Source: Gemmatimonadota bacterium | GTDB taxonomy: Bacteria; Gemmatimonadota; Gemmatimonadetes; Gemmatimonadales; Gemmatimonadaceae | Length of the DNA: 48,741 bases | Direction: 5' to 3' | Assembly (NCBI GenBank): GCA_021299375.1 | Contig: JAJTGR010000005.1 | Location: forward strand, 1 to 48,741 | In this document: positions 1-9,428 of the stretch, piece after piece | How the letters are laid out: every line of letters starts with the position of its first letter | How positions within the stretch are numbered: the stretch's first letter is position 1 | Program-made: the position numbers and the translations under genes | The notes under the pieces: generated by a model | Database searches by the model: none | Told to the model about the DNA's origin: nothing | Seen by the model: the letters and a program-made list of their open reading frames with translations, nothing else

Positions 1-1457
1 CGCGGCGGTGGCGGCGGCGCCGGTAGCGGCGGTGGGGGTGGGGAAGGGGGCGGTAGAGGTGGTTCCGAGCCAGCGTCCGACCGTTCGAACACCGGCGTTC
101 CCCCCGGGCGACCGTCCTGCTCGCGCGAAGGGAAACTCCTCCCGCCACGCCCAACCGGCGCATCCGGCTGCGCCGGCGCCGGAGAGCCCCCACGCTCAGC
201 CGGTTCCGACACGCGGGTTCTCCGCCGCTCGTCATCCAGATCGCGCGTCCGGTCGGCCGCTGCGCGATCGCTGGCCCCGACCCATGTATCGCCCTGACCG
301 GGCAGCGTGCGCGTCCGCGACCACGGGCGGCCGGCTTCCTGTTCGACGCCGGGGAAGCGGCGCTCGCTGCCGTTCTCGCCGCGGCGCCAGGCGGACGGCT
401 CGAGCCCGGTTCGGTCGCCCACTCGGCTCACCGAGTCGCGCCCGTCGGGCCGCGACGGATCGCGACGCGCGCTCGAATCGAGCCCGACGACGTCACCGCC
501 CCGCGGGTACCGCGGCAGGCGGTCCACAGGCGACGCCAGGTCTGGGGCGAGCGTGCTGTCTGCCACTGGATGCACCACCGGATTCACGTTGACCGGTTGC
601 GGTAGCGACGGCCACCAGGCCACCCGGTAGCCGGTGCACAGTCGGCCGCCGACCTCGATGGGCATGGCGAAGGAGAAACGCCCGCCGTTGGGCAGCACGA
701 GTGGCAGCCCCAGCGCCCAGCCGACGGGCGCCTGACTGAACAGACCGCCCCCAATCGCCAGCCGCACAAGTGGGTCGACGTCATTCGCATCACTATAAAA
801 GCCGAGGCCGTCGAAGCCGTTGCGCCGGGTCCATCGCGCGGAGAAGCCGGCACACGCGTCGTCGAACGCCCAGGCGTTGGCCGCCCGCGTCACGGGCGTC
901 GGATCGGCGGCGGCGCTCACCACGACATCGTACTCGGCGTCGGGACCGAAGATGGTCTTCCCGAGGATGTTGACCATGTCCTGCTGGTCCACGGCGAGCG
1001 TGTCCATGAGCAGGTCGCGGCCCCACCGCTTGCCGTACGCAAATTGGGAAAGGTCCGGCTTGATGGCGGAGGCAAAGCCAACGATGACCGGCGCTTCTCC
1101 ATAATTGATCAAGTGCAGCAACTCGCGGCTCTCGAGGTTGCGCACCCGCACGAGCTGGTTGGCCTTGAGGCGTCCGTTGGCTGCCGGACGGGTAGGCGAG
1201 AGCACCTGAATGGGGAAGTCACGCCGACCGCGCGTCACGGCGAACACCGTCACATAGGCGTCGCGGTCCACGCTGAGCGAAAAGCCCGGCCACGCGGAAA
1301 GCGACCGCACCGTCGAGACGCTGTGCATGGTGATCCGCGGAATGGCCGCGCGCCCGCCGGCGCCCTGTGCGTGCACGGGTGCCGCGACTGCCGCCAGCGT
1401 CGCCGCCGCGCTCAGTCCCAGGGGGATCACCTTCAACCACCGAGAAAGTCGCACCAT
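1..1457 (-). CDS. Secreted DUF4384-type protein, C-terminus beyond the left edge
   Basis: The frame opens at ATG 1457 and stays open for 485 codons to the window edge, so the C-terminus is missing. A GGAGG lies about 6 nt before the ATG. Residues 1-31 are a clean Sec signal peptide, with a likely cut after VHA. The next ~140 residues contain FSLSVDRDAYVTVFAV and VRVRNLESRELLHLINYG, which resemble the DUF4384 pattern in surface or secreted bacterial proteins. A middle part with two Cys follows. From about residue 320 the protein becomes Arg-, Asp- and Pro-rich low-complexity sequence, ending at the edge in a polyproline run. Its promoter lies at 1529-1556, divergent from the DUF58 gene. Exact function is unknown; probably an exported or outer-surface protein. 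The gene assignment is strong and the family call moderate. Confidence 0.75.
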   Translation of the reverse strand, partial: MVRLSRWLKVIPLGLSAAATLAAVAAPVHAQGAGGRAAIPRITMHSVSTVRSLSAWPGFSLSVDRDAYVTVFAVTRGRRDFPIQVLSPTRPAANGRLKANQLVRVRNLESRELLHLINYGEAPVIVGFASAIKPDLSQFAYGKRWGRDLLMDTLAVDQQDMVNILGKTIFGPDAEYDVVVSAAADPTPVTRAANAWAFDDACAGFSARWTRRNGFDGLGFYSDANDVDPLVRLAIGGGLFSQAPVGWALGLPLVLPNGGRFSFAMPIEVGGRLCTGYRVAWWPSLPQPVNVNPVVHPVADSTLAPDLASPVDRLPRYPRGGDVVGLDSSARRDPSRPDGRDSVSRVGDRTGLEPSAWRRGENGSERRFPGVEQEAGRPWSRTRTLPGQGDTWVGASDRAAADRTRDLDDERRRTRVSEPAERGGSPAPAQPDAPVGRGGRSFPSREQDGRPGGTPVFERSDAGSEPPLPPPSPPPPPLPAPPPPP

Positions 1458-1528
1458 TGCCAACCTCCGAAACCCACGGGGGGCCTTGCGGACGCCGGCG
1501 GCCTACATGCCGCCGGTGTACAAGCGCC

Positions 1529-1556
1529 AACATACAACCTAGGTCCTACGTGTCAA
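1529..1556 (-). promoter_or_regulatory. Sigma70-type promoter of the DUF4384 gene
   Basis: On the minus strand, TTGACA (1556-1551) is followed by a 16-bp spacer and TATGTT (1534-1529). The expected start of transcription is about 65 nt before the ATG at 1457, leaving room for the GGAGG ribosome-binding site. The -35 box is a perfect consensus. Confidence 0.65.
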
Positions 1557-1639
1557 TACTTTCACGATTCAGCGCCGGAATCGGTACAACCTCGCGTCGA
1601 AAGTGTACCCCGCCTTCCACAAAACCGCGCCCGTGCGCG

Positions 1640-1651
1640 TATCCTTGGCAC
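1640..1651 (+). promoter_or_regulatory. -10 element abutting the DUF58 start codon (leaderless candidate)
   Basis: TATCCT at 1640-1645 is separated by only 6 nt from ATG 1652, and there is no Shine-Dalgarno sequence. Transcription starting at the usual distance would begin at or next to the A of the start codon. The -35 region (TTCCAC, 1615-1620) is weak and spaced 19 bp. Confidence 0.45.
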
Positions 1652-2560
1652 ATGGCCACCGCACGCGCAGACCAACTCGATCCCGCTGTTCTGGCGGCCC
1701 TCGGCCACCTGGAGCTGGTGGCCCGGTGGGTCGTGGATGGGTTCATCACCGGCCTCCACCGGTCGCCCCGCAAGGGGTTCAGCGTCGAATTCGCCGAACA
1801 TCGCCCGTACATGCCGGGCGACGACCTGCGCTACCTCGACTGGCGCATCGCCGGCCGGGCCGACCGCTGGGTGGTCAAGCAGTTCGAGGAAGAGACCAAC
1901 GCCCGGGCCATGCTCGTGCTGGATGTGAGCGCCTCCATGCAGTGGACCGGCGACCCGGCCCGCCTGACCAAACTGGCCTACGCCGAACGACTGGCCTCGG
2001 CGATGGCGCTGCTGCTGCTGCGCCAGCGCGATGCCGTGGGGCTGGTGCGCTTCGACGCCGGCATGCGTGACGTGGTGCCGCCACGCTCGAACCGGACCCA
2101 GTGGCGCCGGCTCATGGCGGCGTTCGTCGAGCCCGGCGGCGGCAGCGAGTCGAACGTGGCGGAGGCGCTCCTGCAGGCCGGCAAGCTGGTGCGCCGGCCG
2201 GGTTTCGTGGTACTGCTTTCCGACCTGCTGTGTGATTCCACCGCCGTGGCCGATGCCGCCCGGACCCTGCGGGCCCGGGGGCATGAGGTCCTGGTGCTGC
2301 ATGTCATGGACCCGGCCGAGCGCGATTTCCCGGAAGGCGGGGAAGCGCTGTATCGCGACCCTGAATCCCGGCTTGAGGTGCCGGCGTCGCCCGGCGACGT
2401 GCGCGCGACCTATCGCACCACGGTGCGGGAGGCCCTGACCGAATGGCGAGGGGTCCTGGGCCGCGCCGGCGCCCGGTACGCGCTGGCCTTCACCGACGAA
2501 CCCTTCGGCCGCCCGCTCCGCCATCTGGTGGGTGTGAACGGCCGCGGGGCCATGGTCTGA
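1652..2560 (+). CDS. DUF58 / von Willebrand A-like protein
   Basis: 302 residues. The DUF58 core is clear near residues 30-75: FSVEFAEHRPYMPGDDLRYL, then a DWR and a KQFEEE segment. A VWA-like start with a MIDAS-type motif follows (LVLDVSASMQW). Proteins of this family usually accompany a MoxR AAA+ ATPase and BatA/BatB-like membrane proteins and are thought to act in envelope-linked protein assembly or stress tolerance. Here the BatA-like gene follows after 25 bp, but no MoxR gene lies next door: the upstream neighbour is divergent and unrelated. ATG 1652 was chosen because the DUF58 domain begins soon after and because a -10 box sits just before it; the frame is open farther upstream, but that part reads as non-coding. 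Confidence 0.88.
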   Translation: MATARADQLDPAVLAALGHLELVARWVVDGFITGLHRSPRKGFSVEFAEHRPYMPGDDLRYLDWRIAGRADRWVVKQFEEETNARAMLVLDVSASMQWTGDPARLTKLAYAERLASAMALLLLRQRDAVGLVRFDAGMRDVVPPRSNRTQWRRLMAAFVEPGGGSESNVAEALLQAGKLVRRPGFVVLLSDLLCDSTAVADAARTLRARGHEVLVLHVMDPAERDFPEGGEALYRDPESRLEVPASPGDVRATYRTTVREALTEWRGVLGRAGARYALAFTDEPFGRPLRHLVGVNGRGAMV

Positions 2561-2585
2561 TCGCCGCCCGGCGACCGCATTCCTC

Positions 2586-4505
2586 ATGGCCTTTCTCGCC
2601 CCCGCCTTCCTCGCCCTGGCCGCCTTGGCCGGCGTGCCGCTGCTCGTGCACCTGCTGCGCCGCAAGGTGGGGCGCGTGGTGGACTTTCCCGCCGTGCGCT
2701 ACCTCGAGCGCATGGAGCAGGAGCACAGCCGCGATCTCAAGCTCCGTAATCGCCTGCTGCTGCTGCTCCGGCTGCTCGCGGTGCTCGCGCTGGCGCTGGC
2801 GGCGGCGCGTCCGGTGGCGCGCCTTTTCGGCGTGGGCCACGCCCCGGTGTCGCTGGCCCTCGTACTCGACAACTCCATGAGCACCGGGGCGGTGCAGGAT
2901 GGGCGGGTGGTCTTCGACAGCCTGCGGGCCACCGCCCGCGCGCTGATCGGCGAACTGACGGCGGACGATCGCGCGTGGGTGGTGACGGCCGATGGGCGGG
3001 TGATCGGCGGGGGGAGCGACGCGCTGCAGGATGGTGTGGCGGCGCTCGCGCCTTTGGGAGGCCGCGGCGATCTGGCGGTCGCGACGCGCCGGGCGGTGGG
3101 GCTCGCCCGCAGCGGCAGCCCGCGGGCGCCGGTGGTGGCGCTGCTCAGCGATGGGCAGGCTAGCGCGTTTCGCACCGACAGCGTGGTAGTGGCCGGTGAC
3201 GTGCCGGTGGTGGGGTTGCGGCAGCGGCTTGCTGTCGGTGGCAATCGGGCTGTTCTGCAGGTAACCCCGGATCCGGTGCGCTGGACGCCCGGCGGCATCG
3301 TCTCGGCGTCCGTGGCGTCGGCCGATTCCGTGGCGTGGCGCCTGTTGCTGGATGGCCGCACGATGGCCCGCGGGACCGTCCCGCCGGCCACCCTCGACGC
3401 CCCGGCGCGGGTCACCTCGCGGCTGGCCAGCAGCAATACCGGGTGGTTGCGTGGCAGCGTCGAACTGGACGCCGATGCGCTGCGGGCCGATGACGTGCGC
3501 TGGTTCGCCGTGCGCGTGGCGCCCCCGCCCACGGCGGCCGTGCGCGCCGAGGCAGGGGCGTTTCTGTCGGCGGCGCTGGCCACGCTCGTCGACGAGGGGC
3601 GCCTCGCGCGTGGTCGCGAGGGCGACGCGCGGGTGGTGACGGTCGCGGGGGCGCAGGCCGGTGGGACGCGTCTGCCGGCGCTGCTCACGGCGCCGGCCGA
3701 TCCGATTCAGGTGGGGGAGGCCAATCGCCAACTGGCTCGCCTTAGCATTCCGTGGCGCTTCGGGGCGGTGGCCCGGGCGCAGGTGCTCGCCCGGGTCCCG
3801 GCGCAGGGCGGCGTTCCGGCGGACACCGCCTCGGCCGCGGCGCGCGCTTTCGACGGGACCCCGGTGCGGCTGCGCTATCCGCTGGTGTACTCGCCCGGAT
3901 CGGCGGGTGACCGTCCCGACGGCAATGCCGCCGCATCGCGTCCGGATACGCTGGCCACGGCCGGCGGCACCCCTTGGGTGGTATCCGGCGACGGGTACGT
4001 GCTGATCGGGTCGCCACTCGAACCGGACGCCACCGACCTGCCGCTCGACGCGGCCTTCGTGCCTTGGTTGCTGGAGGCACTGGCGCGCCGGCTTGGGGAT
4101 GACGGTCGTGTGATCGAGGCCACGCCGGGCAGCGTCGTAAGCGGCCTGCGCGACGTCACCGCACTGGAACGCCCCGACGGGACGCTGCTTCCCACCACGG
4201 GCGATCGCGTCACGGTGCCGGCAGAGGCGGGGGTGTACTTCCTGCGCCGGCAGGCGGCGCGCATCGGGGCGCTGGTGGTGAACGCCGAACCCATGGAGTC
4301 TGACCTGCGCGGGGTGGGCGGCCCGGAGAGCGAGTCGGGGAGCCTGGCCACGCTGGTCCAGGGGAAGGACGTGGCTGTTGCCGCGACCCCGTCGGCGTGG
4401 CGGCAGGCGGTCTTTTCCCGCGCCGCCGGTCAGGCCTTATTGCTGCCACTCGTGGCGCTCGCGCTGGCCGCCCTCCTCGCCGAAGCGTGGATCAGCGGAC
4501 GCTGA
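2586..4505 (+). CDS. BatA-like membrane protein with VWA-type region
   Basis: 639 residues. The N-terminus matches the BatA domain: a hydrophobic helix, then VHLLRRKVGRVVDFPAVRYL, a charged stretch and a second helix rich in Leu (about residues 55-75). The next part begins like a VWA domain (LALVLDNSMSTG, about residues 91-102). A long Ala/Val/Asp-rich periplasmic-looking region follows, and one transmembrane helix closes the protein (residues ~613-633). It is probably an inner-membrane partner of the DUF58 protein encoded 25 bp upstream. No strong ribosome-binding site is visible, so translation may depend on the upstream gene. The topology resembles TPR-less BatA relatives; the true client is unknown. 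Confidence 0.85.
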   Translation: MAFLAPAFLALAALAGVPLLVHLLRRKVGRVVDFPAVRYLERMEQEHSRDLKLRNRLLLLLRLLAVLALALAAARPVARLFGVGHAPVSLALVLDNSMSTGAVQDGRVVFDSLRATARALIGELTADDRAWVVTADGRVIGGGSDALQDGVAALAPLGGRGDLAVATRRAVGLARSGSPRAPVVALLSDGQASAFRTDSVVVAGDVPVVGLRQRLAVGGNRAVLQVTPDPVRWTPGGIVSASVASADSVAWRLLLDGRTMARGTVPPATLDAPARVTSRLASSNTGWLRGSVELDADALRADDVRWFAVRVAPPPTAAVRAEAGAFLSAALATLVDEGRLARGREGDARVVTVAGAQAGGTRLPALLTAPADPIQVGEANRQLARLSIPWRFGAVARAQVLARVPAQGGVPADTASAAARAFDGTPVRLRYPLVYSPGSAGDRPDGNAAASRPDTLATAGGTPWVVSGDGYVLIGSPLEPDATDLPLDAAFVPWLLEALARRLGDDGRVIEATPGSVVSGLRDVTALERPDGTLLPTTGDRVTVPAEAGVYFLRRQAARIGALVVNAEPMESDLRGVGGPESESGSLATLVQGKDVAVAATPSAWRQAVFSRAAGQALLLPLVALALAALLAEAWISGR

Positions 4506-4557
4506 TCGCGCGTTCTGCCGGTTTCCGGTTCAGCCGCAACAGTCAGTCAGGTTGGTG

Positions 4558-7500
4558 ATGGGACTTCCGCGTCTTCTCGACGCGATCGCCGCACTTCCGG
4601 CGTTCGCGCGTGTTCTTCAGGCGCTCCCGGCCCAGGGAGCGTCGCTGCGTGTGGGGGGGCTGGCTGGCAGCAGCGATGCCGTGCTGGTGGCCGCCCTCGC
4701 GCGCGCCCTGCCGCAGCGCCTCGTGGTGGTCATTGCCGACCAACTGGGTGACGCTGAACGGTGGCTGGCCGACCTGCAGGCGCTGGTGGATGACGTGCCG
4801 GTGGCGCTGTACCCGCCGCGTGAAGGCTTCGGCGAGGTGGAGCCGCACGCCGAGGTGGCCGGCGAACGGGTGGAGACGCTCGAGAAGCTGGGGCGGAGCG
4901 GGGTGCGCATCCTGCTCACCACCTCGCGCGCCGTGCTGGAAAAGACGGCGCTGCCGCGAGCCCTGAGCGGGGCGCGCCTCGAGCTGCGCAAGGGCGACGT
5001 GCGCCGCCCCGAGGGTCTGGCAGCGCATCTCGAGTCCATCGGCTTCGAGCGCGTTCCCATGGTCGAAGACGTGGCGCAGTTCAGTGTGCGCGGCGGCATC
5101 TTCGACATCTACTCGTTCGGCATGGCCGAGCCGGTGCGCCTCGAGTTCTGGGGTGACGATATCGTTGAACTGCGCCACTTCGACCTGAACACCCAGCGCA
5201 GCACCCGCGATGCCGAGGTCGCCCTGGTGCTGCCGGTGGATGGCCGGGTGCAGCTGGCCACCGACAGCGACGAACGGGTCACGCTCCCCGAGCTGTGGCC
5301 GGCCGACTCCCTGGTGGTGATGCCTGCCGGTACGAGCGTACTGCCGGAGCTGGTGCGTACCTGGGAGGAGGCCTCGCACCACATCGAACTGGCCCTGCGC
5401 CGCGGCGAGGAGTACACGCACCGCGACCGGCTGTTCGTGGAGCCGCCGAAGATGGCGAGTACCCTCGCGCGCTTCGGCACGCTGCGCTTCAATGCGCCGC
5501 CGCAGAAGGCCGCCAGCGCCAACGCGGCGGATCTGGCGCCCGTGGGCCCCGAGGCCGACATCGCGTTCCCGATTCGCGCCCCTGAGACCATCTCGCGCGA
5601 CCTGCGCGTGCTGCGCCGGCTCCAACGCGATGGGTTGCACACGGTCATCCTCTGCGACAACACCGGGCAGGCCGAGCGCCTCGAGGAGCTGCTTGGCGAG
5701 GATGGGCCGGTGGCGGCGTCGTTGGCCATCGGCGTGCTGGGCGGCGGCTTCGTGGTGCCGAACGTGGTGCGGGTGCTCACCGACCACGAGATCTTCCGCC
5801 GCGACCGGCGGCTTCGGCGCGCGCGGCGCTACAGCACCGGGGCGTCGCTCGACACGCTGGGGGCGCTCAAGCCAGGCGACTATGTCGTGCATCTCGAGCA
5901 CGGCATCGGCATCTACCGGGGCATCGAGAAGGTGTTCGTGCGCGAGAGCACGATCGAGTCGGCGGTCATCGAGTACGAGGGCGGCGATCGCCTGAACGTG
6001 CCGCTCTACCGCATCGATCAGATCGAGCGGTATCGCAGCGCCCACGACGTGAGCGAGGACGCCCCGGCGCCCCGGCTGCACAAGCTGGGCGGCAACAAGT
6101 GGAAGGCGCAGCGGGACAAGACGCGCATGGCCATCCTCGAGATGACCCAGGAGCTGCTGCAGCTCTACGCGCGCCGCAAGGTCACCACCCGGCCGCCGCA
6201 CGGCAGCGATACCGCCTGGCAGCGTCAACTCGAAAGCTCGTTTCTGTTCGAGGATACGCCCGACCAGCGCAAGGCCACCGAGGACGTGAAGCGCGACCTC
6301 GAAGGGGAGCGGCCCATGGATCGCCTACTGGTGGGCGACGTCGGGTATGGCAAGACCGAAATCGCCATCCGCGCGGCTTTCAAGGCGGTGCAGGGCGGCC
6401 GGCAGGTGGCGGTGCTCGTGCCCACGACCATTCTCGCCGAACAGCACGCGCGCAGCTTCGGCGACCGGCTGGCCGACTTTCCGGTCACCGTCGAGGTCAT
6501 GAGCCGCTTCCAGACCGCCAAGGAGCAGGCGGCCGTGGTGGACAAGCTCAAGAAGAAGCAGATCGACATCGTAATCGGCACCCACCGGCTGCTGAGCCCC
6601 GATGTGGCCTTCGCCGATCTCGGGCTGATCATCGTGGACGAAGAGCACCGGTTCGGCGTGAAGCACAAGGAGCGCCTCAAGCAGCTCAAGCTTTCCACCG
6701 ACGTGCTCACGCTCACCGCCACCCCGATTCCCCGCACGCTGCACCAGTCGCTGGCCGGGTTGCGCGACCTCACGCTCATGCAGACGCCGCCGCGTGATCG
6801 GTCGCCGGTGCTCACGTTCGTGGAGCCGTTCGACGACGCCCTGCTCGAGGAGGCGATCTCACGCGAGCTCGATCGCGGCGGGCAGGTGTTCTTCGTGCAC
6901 AACCGCATCGAGACCATCGAGGCCATCGCCGATCACCTGCGGCGCATCGTGCCGCGGGCCAGCGTGGCGGTGGGTCATGGCCAAATGAAAGAGCGCGAGC
7001 TCGAGAAGGTCATGCAGCAGTTCGTCGAGGGGGCGGTCGATATCCTGGTCTCCACGCTGATCGTGGAGTCGGGGCTGGACGTCCCCAATGCCAACACAAT
7101 GTTCGTGAACCGCGCCGACCACCTGGGGCTGGCCCAGCTCTACCAGCTGCGTGGCCGGGTGGGGCGCTCGCACCGCCGGGCCTACTGCTACCTGCTGGTG
7201 CCCGACCGGGTGGACGACGACGCCGAGCGCCGGCTGGCGGTGCTGGAGCACCATACCGAACTCGGGGCAGGGTACCGGGTGGCCCTCAAGGACCTCGAGC
7301 TGCGCGGCGCCGGCAACCTGCTCGGCCCCGAGCAGTCCGGCTTCGTGCACTCCGTCGGGTTCGACCTCTATCTGCGGCTGCTCGACGAAACGGTCCGTCA
7401 GCTCACCGACGGCGGGGGGCAGAAGGCGTGGATCCCGGCCGACGTCACCCTCGATTTCCCCGCGTTCCTCCCCGACGACTACATCGTGTCGCAAGACGCC

Positions 7501-7869
7501 AAGCTGGACGTGTACCGCCGCCTGACGGCGCTGCGCGAGCCGGCGGGCATCGAGGCGCTGCAGACGGAAGTGCGCGACCGGTTTGGAGCCCTGCCCGCGC
7601 CAGCCCAGGCGCTCTTCGGCAGCGCCCTGCTGCGGGTGCTCGGCGCCGTGCTCGGGGTGGAGGGGGTGCTTGTGCGCGCCTCGGAGGCCCGTATTACTTT
7701 CCGGGCTGACGCGGTTCCGCGCCTCAAGGGGCTTTCGGCGGCATTTCACGGGGTGCAATTCCACGTGGACGTCCGCCGGACGCAGCCCCTCGCTCTGAAG
7801 CTCACCAGGCTGGGGGGCGCGGAAATGCTCGAGGGCCTCGTTCGCGCGCTCCGGGCGCTCGTCACCTGA
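4558..7869 (+). CDS. mfd: Transcription-repair coupling factor Mfd
   Basis: 1103 residues, slightly shorter than the common ~1150. The UvrB-homology part comes first (for example FDIYSFGMAEPVRLEFWGDD near 182). The CarD-like RNA-polymerase-interacting domain follows (KPGDYVVHLEHGIGIYRG, ~438-455). The SF2 helicase motor has Walker A GDVGYGKTE (~596), the DEEH box (~693), the TATPIPRTL motif III region and the RVGRSHRRAYCYLL motif VI. The C-terminal domain (~940-1100) is present. Mfd removes RNA polymerase stalled at lesions and recruits UvrA. ATG 4558 was chosen as the first Met before the conserved N-terminus; it follows the BatA-like gene by 52 bp, and a GTG sits directly before it. No key motif is missing. 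Confidence 0.97.
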   Translation: MGLPRLLDAIAALPAFARVLQALPAQGASLRVGGLAGSSDAVLVAALARALPQRLVVVIADQLGDAERWLADLQALVDDVPVALYPPREGFGEVEPHAEVAGERVETLEKLGRSGVRILLTTSRAVLEKTALPRALSGARLELRKGDVRRPEGLAAHLESIGFERVPMVEDVAQFSVRGGIFDIYSFGMAEPVRLEFWGDDIVELRHFDLNTQRSTRDAEVALVLPVDGRVQLATDSDERVTLPELWPADSLVVMPAGTSVLPELVRTWEEASHHIELALRRGEEYTHRDRLFVEPPKMASTLARFGTLRFNAPPQKAASANAADLAPVGPEADIAFPIRAPETISRDLRVLRRLQRDGLHTVILCDNTGQAERLEELLGEDGPVAASLAIGVLGGGFVVPNVVRVLTDHEIFRRDRRLRRARRYSTGASLDTLGALKPGDYVVHLEHGIGIYRGIEKVFVRESTIESAVIEYEGGDRLNVPLYRIDQIERYRSAHDVSEDAPAPRLHKLGGNKWKAQRDKTRMAILEMTQELLQLYARRKVTTRPPHGSDTAWQRQLESSFLFEDTPDQRKATEDVKRDLEGERPMDRLLVGDVGYGKTEIAIRAAFKAVQGGRQVAVLVPTTILAEQHARSFGDRLADFPVTVEVMSRFQTAKEQAAVVDKLKKKQIDIVIGTHRLLSPDVAFADLGLIIVDEEHRFGVKHKERLKQLKLSTDVLTLTATPIPRTLHQSLAGLRDLTLMQTPPRDRSPVLTFVEPFDDALLEEAISRELDRGGQVFFVHNRIETIEAIADHLRRIVPRASVAVGHGQMKERELEKVMQQFVEGAVDILVSTLIVESGLDVPNANTMFVNRADHLGLAQLYQLRGRVGRSHRRAYCYLLVPDRVDDDAERRLAVLEHHTELGAGYRVALKDLELRGAGNLLGPEQSGFVHSVGFDLYLRLLDETVRQLTDGGGQKAWIPADVTLDFPAFLPDDYIVSQDAKLDVYRRLTALREPAGIEALQTEVRDRFGALPAPAQALFGSALLRVLGAVLGVEGVLVRASEARITFRADAVPRLKGLSAAFHGVQFHVDVRRTQPLALKLTRLGGAEMLEGLVRALRALVT

Positions 7870-7937
7870 TGGCAACCGATCGGTCGCCTGCAGGGTCCTA
7901 CCCAACCAACACTCACTCCGTGGCCGGAGTCTGCCTG

Positions 7938-9365
7938 ATGAAATCGTATCGTTTGTCCGTGCTCGGAGCCGTCGCGTTCGCTGTCGCCTGCGGCGCAGCG
8001 TCCAATCCTGACGTGGCGGCCAAGGCCGGCAATCAGCAACTCTCGGTGACCCGGCTGGCGGAGATCCTGGGCCAGTCCCAGGCCCCGCTTGAGAAGGACG
8101 TGGCCCGTTCCATCGCGGAGCTGTGGGTGAACTACCAGCTCGTGGGCCTCGCGGCGGCCAAGGGTGACTCGCTCAGCGACCCCAAGGTCATGGAAGCGGC
8201 GCTCTGGTCGAGCATCGAGAACATCCGCGTCAAGAAGTTCTACGATGCCGTGTCGAAGGGGTGGAGCGACCAGGCCCCCGGCACCGACGAGCAGCGCTAC
8301 AACAGTGGCGAGGCGTTTGCCGCCCGTCACATCCTGGTCAAGGTCGACCAGGGGGCCACGCCGGAGCAGAAGGCGGCGGCCAAGAGCAAGGCGGAGGGTA
8401 TCCTGAAGGAGGCCACCCCGGCCAACTTCGCCGCCCTCGCCGCCAAGAGCGACGAGCCCAATGCCAAGGAGCGCGGGGGCGACCTCGGCCTGTTCGGCCG
8501 CGGCATGATGGTGCCGGAGTTCGAAAAGTGCGTCACGGCACTCAAGATCGGTGAGATCTCGAAGCAGGTCTGCGAGACGTCCTTCGGGTACCACATCATC
8601 TATCGCTCGCCGTTCCAGGATGTGGCGGAGAAGTTCGCGCCGATCGCCAAGCAGCGGAATGTGGCCATTGCGGAAAGCACGTATCTGGCCAAGCTCGAGG
8701 CGTCCAACGAGGTGAAGCTCGAGGGCAACGCGACGGTAAAGGCGAAGGCCATCGCCAAGAACCCGCTCGGCTACGCGAAAGACAACGGCGCTCTGGCGTC
8801 GTTCAAGGGCGGGAAGCTCACGGCGGCCCGCTTTGCCGATTGGGTGTCGGCCTACCCGCCGTCGTCGCAGATCCGTCCGCAGCTGGTGCAGGCGCCGGAT
8901 ACGCTCGTCGAGAAGTTCGTCAAGCAGATCGTGCGCAACGAACTGGTGCTCAAGCAGGCCGACAGCGCCAAGGCGATGGCCGACACCGCGGAAATGTCCA
9001 ACCTGTTCCTGAACTTCAAGAACGCGGTCTCCCAGGTGTGGTCGCAGCTCGGCATCGAGCCGAGCAAGCTGGTGGACAGCACGGGCAAGGCCGGTGACAA
9101 GGAGAAGCTCGCCGGAGCCCGCATCGAGGCGTTTTTCGGCAAGCTGATCAAGAACGAGGTGCCGTTCGTCGACATCCCGTATCCGGTCACCCGCGCCGTG
9201 CAGCAGAAGTACGAGTTCACCATCAATGAGGTGGGCCTCGATGCCGTGATCGAGAAGGCCAAGACGGTCCGCGCGACGTCGGACTCGCTGAAGGCGCAAC
9301 AGGCTCCGCCGCCGGGTGGCGCGCCGAAGCCGCCGACGCCGGCGCCGGACACCACCAAGAAGTAA
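7938..9365 (+). CDS. PpiC/PrsA-like peptidyl-prolyl isomerase lipoprotein
   Basis: 475 residues. The N-terminus is a lipoprotein signal with lipobox AVAC (Cys18), so the protein should be membrane-anchored and act on exported proteins. One parvulin domain is seen at about residues 130-235: AARHILVKVD, GGDLGLFGRGMMVPEFE and SFGYHIIYRS. N- and C-terminal helical chaperone parts flank it, in the style of PrsA/SurA. The C-terminus is a Pro-rich tail. ATG 7938 is preceded by GGAG at a good distance, and starting there puts the lipobox in place; the open frame begins 69 bp earlier but without a signal. A second parvulin gene follows, with a strong hairpin between the two. Mfd ends 68 bp upstream. 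Confidence 0.88.
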   Translation: MKSYRLSVLGAVAFAVACGAASNPDVAAKAGNQQLSVTRLAEILGQSQAPLEKDVARSIAELWVNYQLVGLAAAKGDSLSDPKVMEAALWSSIENIRVKKFYDAVSKGWSDQAPGTDEQRYNSGEAFAARHILVKVDQGATPEQKAAAKSKAEGILKEATPANFAALAAKSDEPNAKERGGDLGLFGRGMMVPEFEKCVTALKIGEISKQVCETSFGYHIIYRSPFQDVAEKFAPIAKQRNVAIAESTYLAKLEASNEVKLEGNATVKAKAIAKNPLGYAKDNGALASFKGGKLTAARFADWVSAYPPSSQIRPQLVQAPDTLVEKFVKQIVRNELVLKQADSAKAMADTAEMSNLFLNFKNAVSQVWSQLGIEPSKLVDSTGKAGDKEKLAGARIEAFFGKLIKNEVPFVDIPYPVTRAVQQKYEFTINEVGLDAVIEKAKTVRATSDSLKAQQAPPPGGAPKPPTPAPDTTKK

Positions 9366-9380
9366 GCCGCTTTCTCGGAC

Positions 9381-9411
9381 GCGCCCCGGTCGCACAGTGC
9401 GGCCGGGGCGC
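9381..9411 (+). terminator. Strong GC hairpin between the two foldase genes
   Basis: GCGCCCCGGTCGCA (9381-9394) pairs with TGCGGCCGGGGCGC (9398-9411): a 14-bp stem with one G-T wobble and a 3-base loop. It begins 16 bp after the lipoprotein stop codon. The following bases (TCCTGTAACC) are not a T-run, so this may be a factor-assisted or partial terminator, or an mRNA-stabilising hairpin. Confidence 0.5.
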
Positions 9412-9428
9412 TCCTGTAACCCCGATCC

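Noticed and set aside
4543-6228. A 561-codon minus-strand frame opposite mfd
   Set aside because: Shadow of the mfd frame; no ribosome-binding site or domain.
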